NCBI GenBank assembly: GCA_013414765.1
Contig: CP058708.1
Location: 3,467,553-3,531,552 of the forward strand
DNA from: Candidatus Accumulibacter cognatus
GTDB lineage: Bacteria; Pseudomonadota; Gammaproteobacteria; Burkholderiales; Rhodocyclaceae
Reading direction: 5' to 3'
Length of the DNA: 64,000 nucleotides
Shown in pieces: positions 9,746 to 19,088 of this stretch. Below the pieces are notes generated by a model that did not search any database, was not told the origin of the DNA, and saw nothing but the letters and a program-made list of their open reading frames with translations. The first letter of the stretch is position 1, and each line of letters opens with the position of its first letter. The position numbers and the translations under genes were made by a program.

Positions 9746-10894
9746 GTGAAAGAGAGTGAACTTCCCAGGGTCAAGAAATCCGTCGCGTTGTCGGGTGTGG
9801 TTGCCGGCGACACGGCGATCTGTGCGGTGGGGCGCATTGGCAACGATCTGTATTACCGTGGTTACGATGTCATTGCCCTGGCCGAGCATGCCACTTTCGA
9901 GGAAGTGGCCTATCTGCTGCTCTACGGGCGCTTGCCGAGTCTGACCCAGCTCAACCAGTACAAGAAAAAACTCAAGACGCTACGTGGATTGCCGGTGATG
10001 CTGCGGCCGATGCTGGAGAGCCTGCCGGCCTCGGCGCATCCGATGGACGTCTTGCGTAGCGGATGTTCGGCGCTTGGCACGATTCTGCCGGAGGCGCAGG
10101 ATCATAACCCCGGTGCTGCGCGTGAGATTGCCGACCGGCTGATTGCCAGCTTCGGGTCGATGCTGCTCTACTGGTATCACTGGTCGCATAACGGACGGCG
10201 CATCGAGACCGAGACCGATGACGACTCGATCGCTGCGCACTTTCTCCATCTCTTGCGGGGCAAGGCCCCGACGGCGCTGCAGGCGAGCAGCCTTGACAAG
10301 TCCCTGGTGCTCTATGCCGAGCACGAGTTCAATGCCTCAACCTTTGCTGCCCGAACGATCACCGGCACCGGTGCCGACCTGTATGCGGCGATCAGTGGTG
10401 CCATCGGCGCGCTGAGTGGCCGTCTGCACGGCGGTGCAAACGAGGTCGCTTTCGAGATCCAGAGCCGTTATAACGACGCCGAGCACGCCGAGCAGGACAT
10501 CAACCGCCGCCTCGAGAACAAGGAAATCGTCATCGGTTTCGGTCACCCGCTGTATACCATCGCCGATCCGCGCCACAAGGTCATCCGCGCCGTCGCCGAG
10601 CAATTGTGTATCGCGGGAGACAACCGGGTACTGTTCGACATCGCCAGTCGAATCGAGGCCGTGATGTGGGAGCAAAAGCGCATTTTTCCCAATGTCGATT
10701 GGTTTTCGGCCGTGGTATATCACATGCTGGCCGTTCCCACCCCGATGTTTACCCCGCTGTTTGTCATTGCCCGCACCAGCGGCTGGGCAGCGCACGTCAT
10801 CGAGCAACGCATCGATGGAAGAATCATCCGCCCCTGGGCCAACTACACCGGACCGGAGGAGCAGAAGTTTGTCTCTCTGTCAGAACGATGTTGA
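9746..10894 (+). CDS. prpC: 2-methylcitrate synthase (citrate synthase family)
   Basis: Condenses propionyl-CoA with oxaloacetate to 2-methylcitrate, the entry step of the methylcitrate cycle. The GTG at 9746 follows an excellent AGAGGAGGGG site (9728-9737) and gives a 382-aa protein, the usual size for short PrpC/citrate synthases. Motifs include [25 protein letters not shown] at the N-terminus (split here by variable residues in the family), LHGGANE with the catalytic histidine, and GFGHPLY with the second histidine. The adjacent prpD argues for 2-methylcitrate rather than plain citrate synthase. No prpB or acnD is in the window. Confidence 0.88.
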   Translation: MKESELPRVKKSVALSGVVAGDTAICAVGRIGNDLYYRGYDVIALAEHATFEEVAYLLLYGRLPSLTQLNQYKKKLKTLRGLPVMLRPMLESLPASAHPMDVLRSGCSALGTILPEAQDHNPGAAREIADRLIASFGSMLLYWYHWSHNGRRIETETDDDSIAAHFLHLLRGKAPTALQASSLDKSLVLYAEHEFNASTFAARTITGTGADLYAAISGAIGALSGRLHGGANEVAFEIQSRYNDAEHAEQDINRRLENKEIVIGFGHPLYTIADPRHKVIRAVAEQLCIAGDNRVLFDIASRIEAVMWEQKRIFPNVDWFSAVVYHMLAVPTPMFTPLFVIARTSGWAAHVIEQRIDGRIIRPWANYTGPEEQKFVSLSERC

Positions 10895-10936
10895 ACATTC
10901 CGCGGGGCAGTTGCTCCGCAACAAGAGAATACAGAC

Positions 10937-12388
10937 ATGAGCACACGCATTCCCGCCACACGTCCCGCACCGGACCAGGTACTGGTCGATATTGCCGACT
11001 ACCTTCTCGACTTCAGGATCGAGTCGAGAGCGGCCGTTGAAACAGCGCGCTATTGCCTGATCGACGCGCTGGGTTGCGGTCTCGAAGCGCTTGCCTACCC
11101 GGCCTGCAGCAAACTGCTCGGGCCGGTCGTCCCAGGCACCATCGTCCCCGCCGGTGCCCGGGTTCCCGGCACCGCATTTCAACTCGACCCGGTGCAGGCG
11201 GCCTTCAACATCGGTACCCTGATTCGCTGGCTGGACTTCAACGACACCTGGCTGGCCGCCGAATGGGGGCATCCCTCGGATAATCTCGGGGGAATTCTCG
11301 CGACTGCCGACTGGCTGTCGCGGACTCGCGTCGCCAGCGGGCAGGCGCCGCTGCTGATGCGCCAGGTCCTGGAAGCGATGATCAAGGCCTATGAGATCCA
11401 GGGGGTGCTATCACTCGAAAACAGTTTCAATCGTGTCGGGCTGGACCACGTACTGCTGGTCAAGGTGGCGACTGCTGCGGTATGCACCTGGCTGATGGGC
11501 GGCGAACGAGAGCAGATCGTCAATGCCGTTTCGCAGGCCTTTGTCGATGGTCAACCGCTGCGCACTTATCGGCACGCGCCGAACACCGGTTCCCGAAAAT
11601 CCTGGGCGGCGGGCGATGCCACCGCGCGTGGCGTATTGCTGGCGCTCATGTCGTGCAAGGGCGAAATGGGTTACCCGTCGGTGTTGACTGCCCCGACCTG
11701 GGGATTTTATGAGGTTCTGTTCAAGGGACAGCCGTTCCGCCTGTCGCGTCGGTATGGCAGCTACGTGATCGAGAATGTGTTGTTCAAGATCAGTTTCCCG
11801 GCCGAGTTCCACGCTCAGACGGCGGTCGAGTGTGCGGTGGAACTGCATTCGCAGGTGCGTGGACGGATCGACGGGATTGCCAGGGTACTGATTCGCACCC
11901 ATGAATCGGCGTTGCGCATCATCGACAAGCAGGGGCCGCTCTTCAATCCCGCCGACCGCGACCACTGTCTGCAATACATGGTCGCTGTCGCGCTGATCAA
12001 GGGACGGCTGACTAGCGAAGACTACGAGGATGCGGCTGCCTCCGACCCGCGTATCGACGACCTGCGTGCGAAGATCGAGGTCCGCGAAGAACCCAGGTTT
12101 TCGGCGGACTACCTGGACCCGTCCAAGCGCTCGATCGCCAATGCCGTGCAAGTCGTGTTCGCCGACGGTAGCCGGACCGCAGAACTGGTCTCCGAATATC
12201 CGCTGGGGCACTGTCGACGCCGCGCCGAAGGTATTCCCGTACTGGTCGAGAAATTCCGGGCCCATCTGGCGCGTCGGTTCTCACCGGCACAGCAAGGCCG
12301 CATCGAAGAGTCCTCACGCGACGTGTACCAACTCGGCACGCTGGCAGTGCACGATTACCTCGACCAGTATGCCCAATATGCGCCCTGA
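10937..12388 (+). CDS. prpD: 2-methylcitrate dehydratase (MmgE/PrpD family)
   Basis: Dehydrates 2-methylcitrate to 2-methyl-cis-aconitate. The 483-aa protein is full length for PrpD; it shows the family segments [13 protein letters not shown] near residue 43, [34 protein letters not shown] and the C-terminal region with [18 protein letters not shown]. It starts 42 bp after prpC, so the two are likely co-transcribed. Together they allow propionyl-CoA from propionate, odd-chain fatty acids or branched amino acids to be oxidised, provided the lyase PrpB lies elsewhere. Confidence 0.92.
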   Translation: MSTRIPATRPAPDQVLVDIADYLLDFRIESRAAVETARYCLIDALGCGLEALAYPACSKLLGPVVPGTIVPAGARVPGTAFQLDPVQAAFNIGTLIRWLDFNDTWLAAEWGHPSDNLGGILATADWLSRTRVASGQAPLLMRQVLEAMIKAYEIQGVLSLENSFNRVGLDHVLLVKVATAAVCTWLMGGEREQIVNAVSQAFVDGQPLRTYRHAPNTGSRKSWAAGDATARGVLLALMSCKGEMGYPSVLTAPTWGFYEVLFKGQPFRLSRRYGSYVIENVLFKISFPAEFHAQTAVECAVELHSQVRGRIDGIARVLIRTHESALRIIDKQGPLFNPADRDHCLQYMVAVALIKGRLTSEDYEDAAASDPRIDDLRAKIEVREEPRFSADYLDPSKRSIANAVQVVFADGSRTAELVSEYPLGHCRRRAEGIPVLVEKFRAHLARRFSPAQQGRIEESSRDVYQLGTLAVHDYLDQYAQYAP

Positions 12389-12404
12389 TCGGTTCTCGAT
12401 AAAA

Positions 12405-13733
12405 TCAGATAAAACCGATGCCGGCTTCGGATAGACCGACGAGATCTATGTTGGCCGCGTTCTGCGCAGTGTCGGCGGCCAGCACGCCCAGGCTGGCCGG
12501 CGTATATGCGCCACTGTCGAGCAGACTGGTGAAGAAGGCCAGCGTGTCGGGCGAGGGCGCGCTGCCGATCACGTTGGTGTATAGCAGGGTCACCACCGCC
12601 TGGTGGCTGGCGCCGGCGCCGAGCCGGGCATCCAGCGCAAGTTGCATCAGGCTTTGGTAGGACATGCCGCCATCGAGCAGACCCAGCCCGATGCCGACAT
12701 AGGCAGGATTGTCGACCGCGGCTGCGCCGAATACGGCCCCCAATACCTTGGCAGTAGTGCCGGCATGGCCGTTGATGTCGATCGCCAGGTGGCGGTCGGC
12801 AAAATGCAGGCGCTCGATACCGTACAGGAAATCGTGGCCATCTTTGCCGGAAGTGTCGCTGACCGACCAGTGATCGTCCGTCATGGCTACCGCATAGTGT
12901 CCGGCAGGACCGTCGTAATGGGCGGTGTCCTGACCGCCGCCACCGCTCAACTGATCGTCGCCGGCCAGGCCCTCGAGCACGTCGTTGCCACTGCTTCCGG
13001 TCAGGGTATCGGTACCGAGCGTGCCCACCAGATACTGTCCTTGGCTGCCCTGGCCGAGCGCGTTGCCCAGGCCGTCACCCCCATAGAGAAACATCAGCGC
13101 CGCAATGTCGTAGGGCGAATAGTCGCTATAGGGTCCGCCTGCATGGTTATAGGACATCAGCGTGTTCGCCGTGTGGTCGTTGGCCTCGCTCAGCTGCGCG
13201 CTGCCCGAAAAGGGGTGCTTCAACCCCAGCGCATGGCCCAGTTCGTGCAGGAGCACCTCGTAGCCGGCCGAGCCGGCAGTGGGGGCGAGGTTGCTGGCTG
13301 CGAAGTCGGCATTGTCAAGGTAGATGTAGGCGTCCGCCGTGTACGTGATGATCGTGTTGTCGTCGTCGAACGAGTAGTGGCGGCGCGTTGAGCAGATGCC
13401 CGCGGTGCTGCTGCTGGTGATGATGTCGGCGGCAGCGAAATGGAGATCGGCCACAGCGCCGTCGGCGGTGGCCACGAAGGTGATGCCGGTGATTTGTGTC
13501 AGCCGGTTGAGAGCCTGCACCGCGGCGGCCTGTTGCGTGGCATTGAAGGCCACCGGTGCGGCGCTGATCGTGCTGCCGATGTCGCGGCTGTTGCCGTCGT
13601 TCAGCGCGAAGGTATAGAAGAGCGTATTGCGAGCGGGAGTCACCCAGTTCCAGCCGGGGCTGCTATCCAGGAGGGCATCGATGTGGATCAGGCCGGACGC
13701 GGCCGGCGTATTAATGTCAGTGACGGTGGTCAT
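12405..13733 (-). CDS. RTX-type zinc metalloprotease (serralysin-like) with C-terminal DUF4214-like region
   Basis: Secreted M10B-type peptidase of 442 aa with no Sec signal, as expected for type I secretion. The zinc site HELGHALGLKH lies near residues 163-173, followed by the Met-turn in NTLMSYNH. Glycine-rich calcium-binding repeats follow at about 245-280 (TGSSGNDVLEGLAGDDQLSG). The last about 110 residues contain YVGIGLGLLDGGMSYQSLMQ and AFFTSLLDSGAYTPASLG, which resemble the DUF4214 domain found at the ends of many RTX exoproteins. The HlyD/ABC exporter at 62-64 kb is a candidate secretion route, though distant. The gene is convergent with prpD. Confidence 0.85.
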   Translation of the reverse strand: MTTVTDINTPAASGLIHIDALLDSSPGWNWVTPARNTLFYTFALNDGNSRDIGSTISAAPVAFNATQQAAAVQALNRLTQITGITFVATADGAVADLHFAAADIITSSSTAGICSTRRHYSFDDDNTIITYTADAYIYLDNADFAASNLAPTAGSAGYEVLLHELGHALGLKHPFSGSAQLSEANDHTANTLMSYNHAGGPYSDYSPYDIAALMFLYGGDGLGNALGQGSQGQYLVGTLGTDTLTGSSGNDVLEGLAGDDQLSGGGGQDTAHYDGPAGHYAVAMTDDHWSVSDTSGKDGHDFLYGIERLHFADRHLAIDINGHAGTTAKVLGAVFGAAAVDNPAYVGIGLGLLDGGMSYQSLMQLALDARLGAGASHQAVVTLLYTNVIGSAPSPDTLAFFTSLLDSGAYTPASLGVLAADTAQNAANIDLVGLSEAGIGFI

Positions 13734-14411
13734 GTGATGTTTTGCAGTCCTTCCATGATCAGGAAGCTCAAATCATACCCTTACGGATAACTCATTGAGC
13801 CTGTTTCGCCGACTTCGTGCCTGTCCTGAAACCACGATTCTGCAGCTGTTTGCGATGCGGAACGCGGTCGACTGGCGAGAATGCGGCATCATCCGGGGAA
13901 ACCGACCGCCGCCGAACCTTACTGGAGGCCGAGTTTATCGTGGAACGGCTGAACCGGAAACTGATCGGCTGTGCGAATGACTCCTAGCTGTGTCCGGTCA
14001 GTCCGGCCTGTCGGGCGATCAATACCCACCTCACGCAGCGGCTCTGCCAGTGGGGTCATGCAAGAATCACCAGTTCTCCCACGACAGGCAATGGCCGACC
14101 GTCTTGCTCCAGCATGGGGACGACGCAGCCTTTGGAGTCATGGCGCATGATGACTTGACCTCCAGATTAGCGCATCTTATCGAAACCCAGCCGCACCAAC
14201 GCCCGTACTACCAGATCGTTCGGCGAACACATATACACATCAGGCGACTCCCATGTCGGACTTCTGCCACCGAAAGACCACGGGCGCCCGACTCATTTTT
14301 CTCATATGTCGAAGACATTTGCGTAAGCGATTGCCCTGTCCTGCTGTCCGAAATTGCCAAGCCACCTCCCTGCGCTTGCTATTCAGCAAATTGGCACTTA
14401 AAAGGAGTGGC
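13734..14411. other. Gene-poor boundary region between the metalloprotease and the integron array
   Basis: I found no convincing gene in these 678 bp. Short frames exist on both strands; the longest, about 60 codons on the plus strand at 13795-13980, has no recognisable features. Minus-strand short frames near 14040-14240 look like decayed protein fragments. I see no attC core here, so this is probably the decayed distal end of the cassette array. Confidence 0.5.
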
Positions 14412-14846
14412 TTAAGAGGCATCCGGTGCCTGCAGAAGCGCGATGAACTCAGAAAGATTTGGCAACTCGTCATAACAAGCCCCATGAAGAGGGGTGGAGT
14501 CCCATGAGGCTTTGGAAGCCACACATAGATGGGCAACGACCTCCAGACCACCGTTGCTTTCAAGTAGTCCAGCGGGAACCCAGAAGTACGGCAGATTCCT
14601 GAGTGGGTTGGGCACCGGAGAGCCGCAGGTGGAACAAAAATCAGACCGGAACCCTGATTCTTTCTGCCACGATGAGATGAGCTCAGCGCCACGAAGCCAC
14701 CGGAATTTTCCATTCGGAATGATGGTGGCTGCATTGGATAGCGAACCACCCTGCCTTCTGCAAAGTGAGCAATGGCATTGGTAGAGCCTGGGATGCTCTC
14801 CATCGATTTCAAACTCGACTTGTCCACATAGGCAATGGCCGCGCAT
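14412..14846 (-). CDS. GFA (glutathione-dependent formaldehyde-activating/CENP-V) family protein
   Basis: Small zinc protein of 144 aa with the family cysteine pattern: CLCGQVEFEIDG at residues 5-16, CHCSLCRRQGGS at about 25-36, and FCSTCGSP near residue 71. Cys pairs of this type bind a structural and a catalytic-site zinc. Relatives are annotated as glutathione-dependent formaldehyde-activating enzymes, but most have no proven substrate. It is the leftmost recognisable gene with cassette-array orientation (minus strand) and starts 10-15 bp left of an attC-like site, as cassette genes do. Confidence 0.85.
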   Translation of the reverse strand: MRGHCLCGQVEFEIDGEHPRLYQCHCSLCRRQGGSLSNAATIIPNGKFRWLRGAELISSWQKESGFRSDFCSTCGSPVPNPLRNLPYFWVPAGLLESNGGLEVVAHLCVASKASWDSTPLHGACYDELPNLSEFIALLQAPDAS

Positions 14847-14858
14847 GGGATGATTCCG

Positions 14859-14955
14859 ATGTTTAACGTTGAAGGTAAGCGGCCGCCTAAGCGCGAAGCG
14901 CGGAGGGTATTCTCAAGCGAAGCTTGCGGGCGGTCCGGTTGACCGAGTTGGCGCA
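14859..14955 (-). repeat. attC recombination site (degenerate right core)
   Basis: Integron cassette site. The left core is GTTTAAC (14859-14865), fitting RYYYAAC. The inner arms AAGCGGCCGCC and GGGCGGTCCGGTTGACC form the expected stem with the extra base on the right arm, meaning cassettes read leftwards. The right core reads only GTTGGC, one base off consensus. It overlaps the 3' end of the phosphatase gene. Confidence 0.6.
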
Positions 14956-15449
14956 TGGCTACGTTCACGAAAATATGCGTCCAGCCATGCAGCCTGGCCA
15001 GGAGTGTCCGGCACGGGCACACCACGAGCTTGTGTCAGAGCGGGAAACACTTCAACGGGTGGCACGCCCAGGCCAAGAAGGACACAACCACAAATTAGGC
15101 CAGATCGGCCAATACCGGCCCGACAATGAATTGCGACAGCGGTCCCGCCGCGAAGGCGAGAAAGTAGACCCTCAACGAAAGCGGCGGTCTCTCGAACGGA
15201 CTTCGGAGTCCCGCGATCCGGTAGCGCGAAGGACAAGAACTCTATTCCTTTCTCTTGGCATAGGGCTCTCTCGTCAGAAAGGCCCAACTCACGCACCTCT
15301 TTCGGCTCAAGCAGCGAAACAACGGTTCCAATATCAACAAGACTCCAGCCCGCGACTTCATCAGCTAACCAATCTCCTGATCGGGGACGCGGCATCATCG
15401 CCAAGCGGGCCGGTCTGACTCTAGAAATCCAGTAGATGTCAGGAAGCAT
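14913..15449 (-). CDS. Dual-specificity/tyrosine phosphatase-like protein, integron cassette gene
   Basis: A 178-aa cysteine-based phosphatase. The P-loop HCRAGIGRSGLICG (about residues 109-122) matches HCxxGxxRS/T, and the upstream loop has the general-acid aspartate in ALPDRGTP (about 75-82). The N-terminal RPRSGDWLADEVAGW is seen in bacterial DSP-like phosphatases. The last residues (RSTGPPASFA) are encoded by the attC stem, which suggests the stop codon was supplied by the site when the cassette formed. The target is unknown; substrates could be phosphoproteins or small phosphorylated molecules. Confidence 0.82.
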   Translation of the reverse strand: MLPDIYWISRVRPARLAMMPRPRSGDWLADEVAGWSLVDIGTVVSLLEPKEVRELGLSDERALCQEKGIEFLSFALPDRGTPKSVRETAAFVEGLLSRLRGGTAVAIHCRAGIGRSGLICGCVLLGLGVPPVEVFPALTQARGVPVPDTPGQAAWLDAYFRERSHAPTRSTGPPASFA

Positions 15450-15640
15450 GGGGACGCACTCTAATGAACGGGCTTAGCCGCGCGCCGGCTGGTGGCGCAT
15501 CGGTTGCAGCGATTTGATTGGCCATAATATAAAGCTCACTCCTGATTCAAACAGCATGTATATCCTCCGGTGTTTCATCCCAACTCAAGTCCGAAAATTG
15601 CTGTCAATTTCCCTCGGTTCGATCAATGACAAATCGTTTT

Positions 15641-15680
15641 CAGCCGGCGATGACAGCGGCGCTGTGGTCATCGCCGGCTG
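15641..15680. repeat. Perfect 14-bp inverted repeat hairpin
   Basis: CAGCCGGCGATGAC at 15641-15654 is exactly matched by its reverse complement at 15667-15680 across a 12-base spacer that can itself fold. It lies 18 bp past the stop of the broken IS256-type transposase. It may be a terminator or part of the element's end; no T-tract follows on either strand, so a terminator role is weak. Apart from this hairpin I see nothing in 15450-15697. Confidence 0.6.
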
Positions 15681-15697
15681 ACGGCCCGTGCCGCCGC

Positions 15698-16607
15698 TCA
15701 CCCAGTCAATTCATCCATGTCGGGATACTTCCGTTCCTGCCACACTTCATTCTGCTCGGCCCATAAGGCGCCGATCAAGCGCAGCGCGGATTCGTCGTTC
15801 GGGAAGATGCGGATGACGCGCTCGCGTCGGCGTATCTCCTCGTTGAGCCGTTTCTGCAGGTTGGTCGTGCGTAGCCGGCGCCGGTATTTCTCAGGCAGCA
15901 CTGCCAGGCGGCATCCTGGAAATGCTGGCCTACCGCTTCGCGCAGGCCGCCCTGCTGATCCGAGACGATCAACGCAACGCCCTGGAGTCCGCGACCTTTC
16001 CGCCAGTGGAAGGTCTCGCCCCAGGCGGAAAGCTCTCGCTGTCGCCCAGCCGAACGCCGAGAATCTCGCGCTTGCCATCGCTGCGCAATCCGCTGACGAC
16101 CTGCGCCGCACGCATCAGAACGCGATCATCCTGCCAACTCCGGATAAACAGCGCATCGACAAGAATGAAGGGATACTCTGAATCCAGTCGTCGCTCATTG
16201 AACGACCTGACGCGCGCATCCAGTCCAGCGCACAGCGCGCTCACCGTCGATTTGGAAAAGCTCGCCCCGCACAGTTCCTCGGTGATCGCCGTGACCTGGC
16301 GTGTCGACACGCTCTGTACGACCATTGCCATCCGCGCCAGCACGAACGCCTGCTCACTCCTCTGATAGCGTCAAAAAATCTCCGTCGATAAGCTGCCATC
16401 CCGAGTTTGCGGCACCTGCAGCGTCACCGGCCCAACGCGCGTGTCAAGCGTGCGCGCACGCGTCTCATTGTGGTACCCCGCCCGCTCTTCCGTCCGTTCG
16501 TGCCGTTCCGCGCCCAACGCCTCCGTCAGCTGCGCCTCCAGTATCGGATTCAGCACCGCCTCCACCAGCCTCGCCAGCTCGTCCCGTCCGCTCAACAGCC
16601 CTGGCAA
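15698..16607 (-). pseudogene. IS256-family (mutator-type) transposase, frameshifted remnant
   Basis: Three minus-strand blocks in different frames together resemble one IS256-type DDE transposase of about 400 aa. The N-terminal part (16371-16607) has GYHNETRARTLDTRVGPVTL and LQVPQTRDGSL. The middle (15969-16343) has VSTRQVTAITEELCG and the catalytic DALFIRSW. The C-terminal part (15698-about 15880) ends NEVWQERKYPDMDELTG. At least two frameshifts and a small internal deletion make it non-functional. I could not define terminal inverted repeats or a target duplication. It invaded the array to the right of the phosphatase cassette. Confidence 0.85.
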
Positions 16608-16740
16608 CCAGTCCTTTCCTACCCTAACATCATAGCCAGCCCTCGCTTCCCCCTTCGGTTGATGAACGCATGGACAAAGTCATTCTATTGAACCGGAGCG
16701 GTGGCTACCTGCTCCACCCAATGTACAGCAGTTTCCGGAC

Positions 16741-16824
16741 TCAATCCTCCGCCAGAAAGCGCTCACGTCGCGTGATCCGCTTCTTACGCTCACACTCGGC
16801 TGGGGAGGAGATCTTCGGCTTCAT
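16741..16824 (-). pseudogene. Short IS5-like transposase N-terminal remnant
   Basis: The 27-codon frame starting MKPKISSPAE and containing KKRITRRERFLAED resembles the first residues of IS5-type transposases, then meets a stop. No catalytic part follows. It is a small remnant, and similarity over so few residues is weak. The flanks 16608-16740 and 16825-16888 hold no gene I can support. Confidence 0.4.
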
Positions 16825-16888
16825 CGGGCTGCTCGGGCTGCGTGGGGATGACCCAACTATACCATAAGAATATCTGGCGGCCGGGAGA

Positions 16889-17005
16889 GCCTGATTAGCT
16901 CAAGGGGAAGAAGTACTTCCCGACTAACGATCGAGGCCCCGGCGCGAGTCTTTCATCAGGGTCCCGGCATTGCGCCGAACGTGACCGTTTGTAGTTTCGC
17001 AGTCC
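16889..17005 (+). repeat. 117-bp dispersed repeat, copy A
   Basis: Starts GCCTGATTAGCTCAAGGGGA and ends TTGTAGTTTCGCAGTCC. It is a diverged direct copy of 21158-21274, with the same length and long shared blocks such as GTCTTTCATCAGGGTC. Like copy B, it is followed further right by GGGGAAGCCCTTG and then an attC-like site. It encodes no protein I can identify. It may be a piece of an attC-targeting mobile element; that is inference. Confidence 0.7.
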
Positions 17006-17106
17006 TTCACCTTCTCGCACAACGAACGCCGTGAAAATGAAATCAGGTCAGGAAAAATGATGAACTAAACAAACATCACGCGCACTTGAAAATCGGGGAA
17101 GCCCTT

Positions 17107-17159
17107 GCGTCCAAATTCAGCGGTGAGCGAAGCGGGTCCGTTGCAATGCAGTGTTGGGC
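17107..17159 (-). repeat. attC-like site with degraded left core
   Basis: The right core GTTGGGC (17153-17159) fits GTTRRRY, and inner arms around CGGTGAGCGAAGCGGGTCCG fold as a short stem. The left core, expected as RYYYAAC, is not preserved (TGCGTCC). Damage by the repeat or element immediately to the left is likely. Confidence 0.45.
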
Positions 17160-17323
17160 AAATTGGTTGGATTGGCGGGGGGAGGCAAAATCAGGACGCC
17201 GGCCGCCTTCAGTTTGGCCTCGCCACGTTGTATCTCTTTGAACAGTGCGTCCAGATTATTGCCATACTTGCCGCCAATCGCATCCTTGATGCCATGGGCT
17301 TCCATCATGATTTCGTGAGTCAT
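17117..17323 (-). CDS. Small cassette-encoded protein downstream of the PIN gene, unknown
   Basis: A 68-aa frame whose core is MTHEIMMEAHGIKDAIGGKY, NNLDALFKEIQRGEAKLKAAG. An excellent GGAGGA lies 6-8 bases before the ATG, and the start lies inside the end of the PIN-domain frame, so translation would be coupled. The last residues are encoded by the attC-like site. Small genes of this type often accompany PIN genes, but I cannot say whether it is an antitoxin; the usual order (antitoxin first) is not met. Confidence 0.5.
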   Translation of the reverse strand: MTHEIMMEAHGIKDAIGGKYGNNLDALFKEIQRGEAKLKAAGVLILPPPANPTNLPNTALQRTRFAHR

Positions 17324-17802
17324 TGTCACTTCCTCCAAGAAGTTCCTCGGGGGTGCATATGATCGGGAAGAACAATTCGAACTGTTCAAGATACACGGCG
17401 AACTTTCCCTGAATCACTGGACTGGCAATGTGACGGCAATTCCAGGTCAGAAGGAAATCAACGTGATGCAGTGTCGAAACAACAATATGGAGCGCATCCT
17501 CCATTGCCCTGGCAGGAATGATGGCTTGCTTGCTCGATAAGCGATCCGGCCAAGCGAATCATGTCTTGCGTTACCGCGAGGACGGGTATCCCCTCAAGTG
17601 CCGCAAGATTTTTCTCCGCAGCCACCGGATCGCCAGCGGCGCACTCTTGCCAAACAGATTGAGAAACGAAAAGTTCATAGTCCGAGCGTAGCTCCCACCA
17701 AGCCAGCTTTATTTGCTGATGGGCAGCGCCCATAATGGTCTTGCTGGGGCGTGCGGTCAGGTAGCTAATGACGGAGGTCTCAACGTAGACTTTGCGCTTC
17801 AT
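17256..17802 (-). pseudogene. PIN-domain protein, frameshifted cassette gene
   Basis: The first frame (17802 to about 17535) reads MKRKVYVETSVISYLTARPS, FVSQSVWQECAAGDP and IPVLAVTQDMIRLAGSLIEQ, a PIN-type ribonuclease fold with the first acidic residue E8. The rest of the fold is in another frame: MEDALHIVVSTLHHVDFLLT and WNCRHIASP, then ICTPEELLGG. One extra base near 17535 would explain the switch. The conserved acidic residues are thus divided between frames and the protein should be inactive unless programmed or erroneous reading restores it. A sequencing error cannot be excluded. Confidence 0.8.
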
Positions 17803-17914
17803 GAAGTTGGTCCTTTTTCGGAAACCGTGGCCTGTCCCCTAAAACCTTCCCCAAGAAGCCTTCCAACAGAGCACGCTCCCGGGCTTTGCGCGCGGCACGA
17901 ACAGGCACTATGAC

Positions 17915-17987
17915 GCCCAACGTTTGAACTCACCTGACGTTCGCCAGACGGCGAAGCCGGCTGGCGAACGTCAGGTGGAGCTTAGCC
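17915..17987 (-). repeat. attC site of the LysE cassette
   Basis: The left core GCCCAAC (17915-17921) fits RYYYAAC; the right end reads CTTAGCC. The arms TCACCTGACGTTCGCCAG and its reverse complement CTGGCGAACGTCAGGTG form an 18-bp stem around a short loop, longer and more perfect than most neighbouring sites. Confidence 0.8.
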
Positions 17988-17988
17988 G

Positions 17989-18609
17989 TCACCGTTCGCT
18001 CGCTGCCAGCCGCACACCGAGCGCAGCAAAGGCGGCCGCAAACCCGTAGCGCAACGCGCTCTGAACGCAGACCGACTCGATGACGAAGCGCCGAAACCCG
18101 TGCGCCAGAAAGCCATAGACCACAAAGACCACGAAGGTCATTGCCATGAAGATCGCGCTGAGAAGCAGCAGGTGAGCGAGCGGATGATTCGACGCAGGAT
18201 CGACGAACTGAGGTAAGAACGCTAGAAAGAAGATGGTGAGCTTCGGGTTTAGGATGTTGAGCAAGAACGCCTTGAGCACCAAGGCGGTAGCAGGCGCCAT
18301 GGACATGCTGCCGTCGACCGCGAAGGCCGAGCGATCGCGCCAGGTGGCCACAGCTAGATAGAAGAGGTACGCGACCCCGGCGTACTTGAGGAGCTGAAAG
18401 GCCAAGGCGCTGGTGTGCATGACCGCTGCGAGGCCCAACACAGTGGTCAAAAGGTGCGGAAGGATGCCCAAGGTACAACCGACGGCAGCAAAGACGCTCG
18501 CGCGCCGACCGCGAGTGAGGCCGGTGGAGACGGTGTAGACAACACCGGTTCCCGGTACCAAAACGACGATCAGCGAGGTGATGAGGAATTCGAGTGTGAT
18601 CATGGTCAT
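17989..18609 (-). CDS. LysE/RhtB-family amino-acid exporter, cassette gene
   Basis: A 206-aa inner-membrane exporter with about six hydrophobic segments. Family features are the N-terminal LITSLIVVLVPGTGVVYTVS (the GPG-like motif, here PGTG), TRGRRASVFAAVGCTLG near residue 32, and LKAFLLNILNPKLTIFFLAF near residue 110. RhtB relatives export homoserine, threonine, lysine or other amino acids; the substrate cannot be told from sequence. It starts 23 bp left of one attC and ends at another, so it is a complete single-gene cassette. Confidence 0.88.
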   Translation of the reverse strand: MTMITLEFLITSLIVVLVPGTGVVYTVSTGLTRGRRASVFAAVGCTLGILPHLLTTVLGLAAVMHTSALAFQLLKYAGVAYLFYLAVATWRDRSAFAVDGSMSMAPATALVLKAFLLNILNPKLTIFFLAFLPQFVDPASNHPLAHLLLLSAIFMAMTFVVFVVYGFLAHGFRRFVIESVCVQSALRYGFAAAFAALGVRLAASER

Positions 18610-18631
18610 CGGCTGTGTTGTGGATGGTGAC

Positions 18632-18703
18632 GGCTAACGTTCAAGGTCAGGGACGCTGCACAGCGCTTTATCGCGCAGCACCCCCTGCACCGCAGGGTTG
18701 GGC
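18632..18703 (-). repeat. attC site of the hicAB cassette
   Basis: Cores GGCTAAC (18632-18638) and GTTGGGC (18697-18703) enclose a 72-bp folded site whose central stem is GCGC-rich around TTTATCGC. About 80 bp of non-coding sequence separates it from the stop of the small gene at 18786. Confidence 0.75.
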
Positions 18704-18785
18704 GTCTTGCGGCTCGACGCTCGTGAGGCAAAGACGTCTGAAGGTTGCTCGCTTGCGGCCCTACGAATAGCCACAAGCACGGCCG

Positions 18786-19088
18786 CTACGCGGAGGTCTT
18801 CTTGCGCGGCTTCTTGGCTGGATTAATGATGGCGGCATCCACGGTTGTGGGGCCGTCCGTTTTCGACGGCATCAAACCAATTCGCGAGACACCAATCATT
18901 GCTCCAGGGGTGAGGGCAGTAGGATCAGGCCCAACGGCTCCCGTTCCGATCTGGAATTCGACCAGCAAGTCGAAGTGTCCTTGATGAAGGTCGTAGTGCC
19001 TAACCAGAACACCTGCAAGATCGCGCATGGACAACGGCGCTTCGACTGGTGTCGGTGTCCAGCTCGTGGCTGGCTTATCAGTGGACAT
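18786..19088 (-). CDS. Cassette protein of unknown function downstream of hicB
   Basis: A 100-aa frame from the ATG at 19088 (MSTDKPATSWTPTPVEAPLS) that overlaps the end of hicB by 11 bp. The middle HYDLHQGHFDLLVEFQIGTG looks like a folded beta-rich protein and the C-terminus is lysine-rich (NPAKKPRKKTSA). I do not recognise a family. Its coupling to hicB suggests it belongs to the same transcription unit. Confidence 0.6.
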   Translation of the reverse strand: MSTDKPATSWTPTPVEAPLSMRDLAGVLVRHYDLHQGHFDLLVEFQIGTGAVGPDPTALTPGAMIGVSRIGLMPSKTDGPTTVDAAIINPAKKPRKKTSA

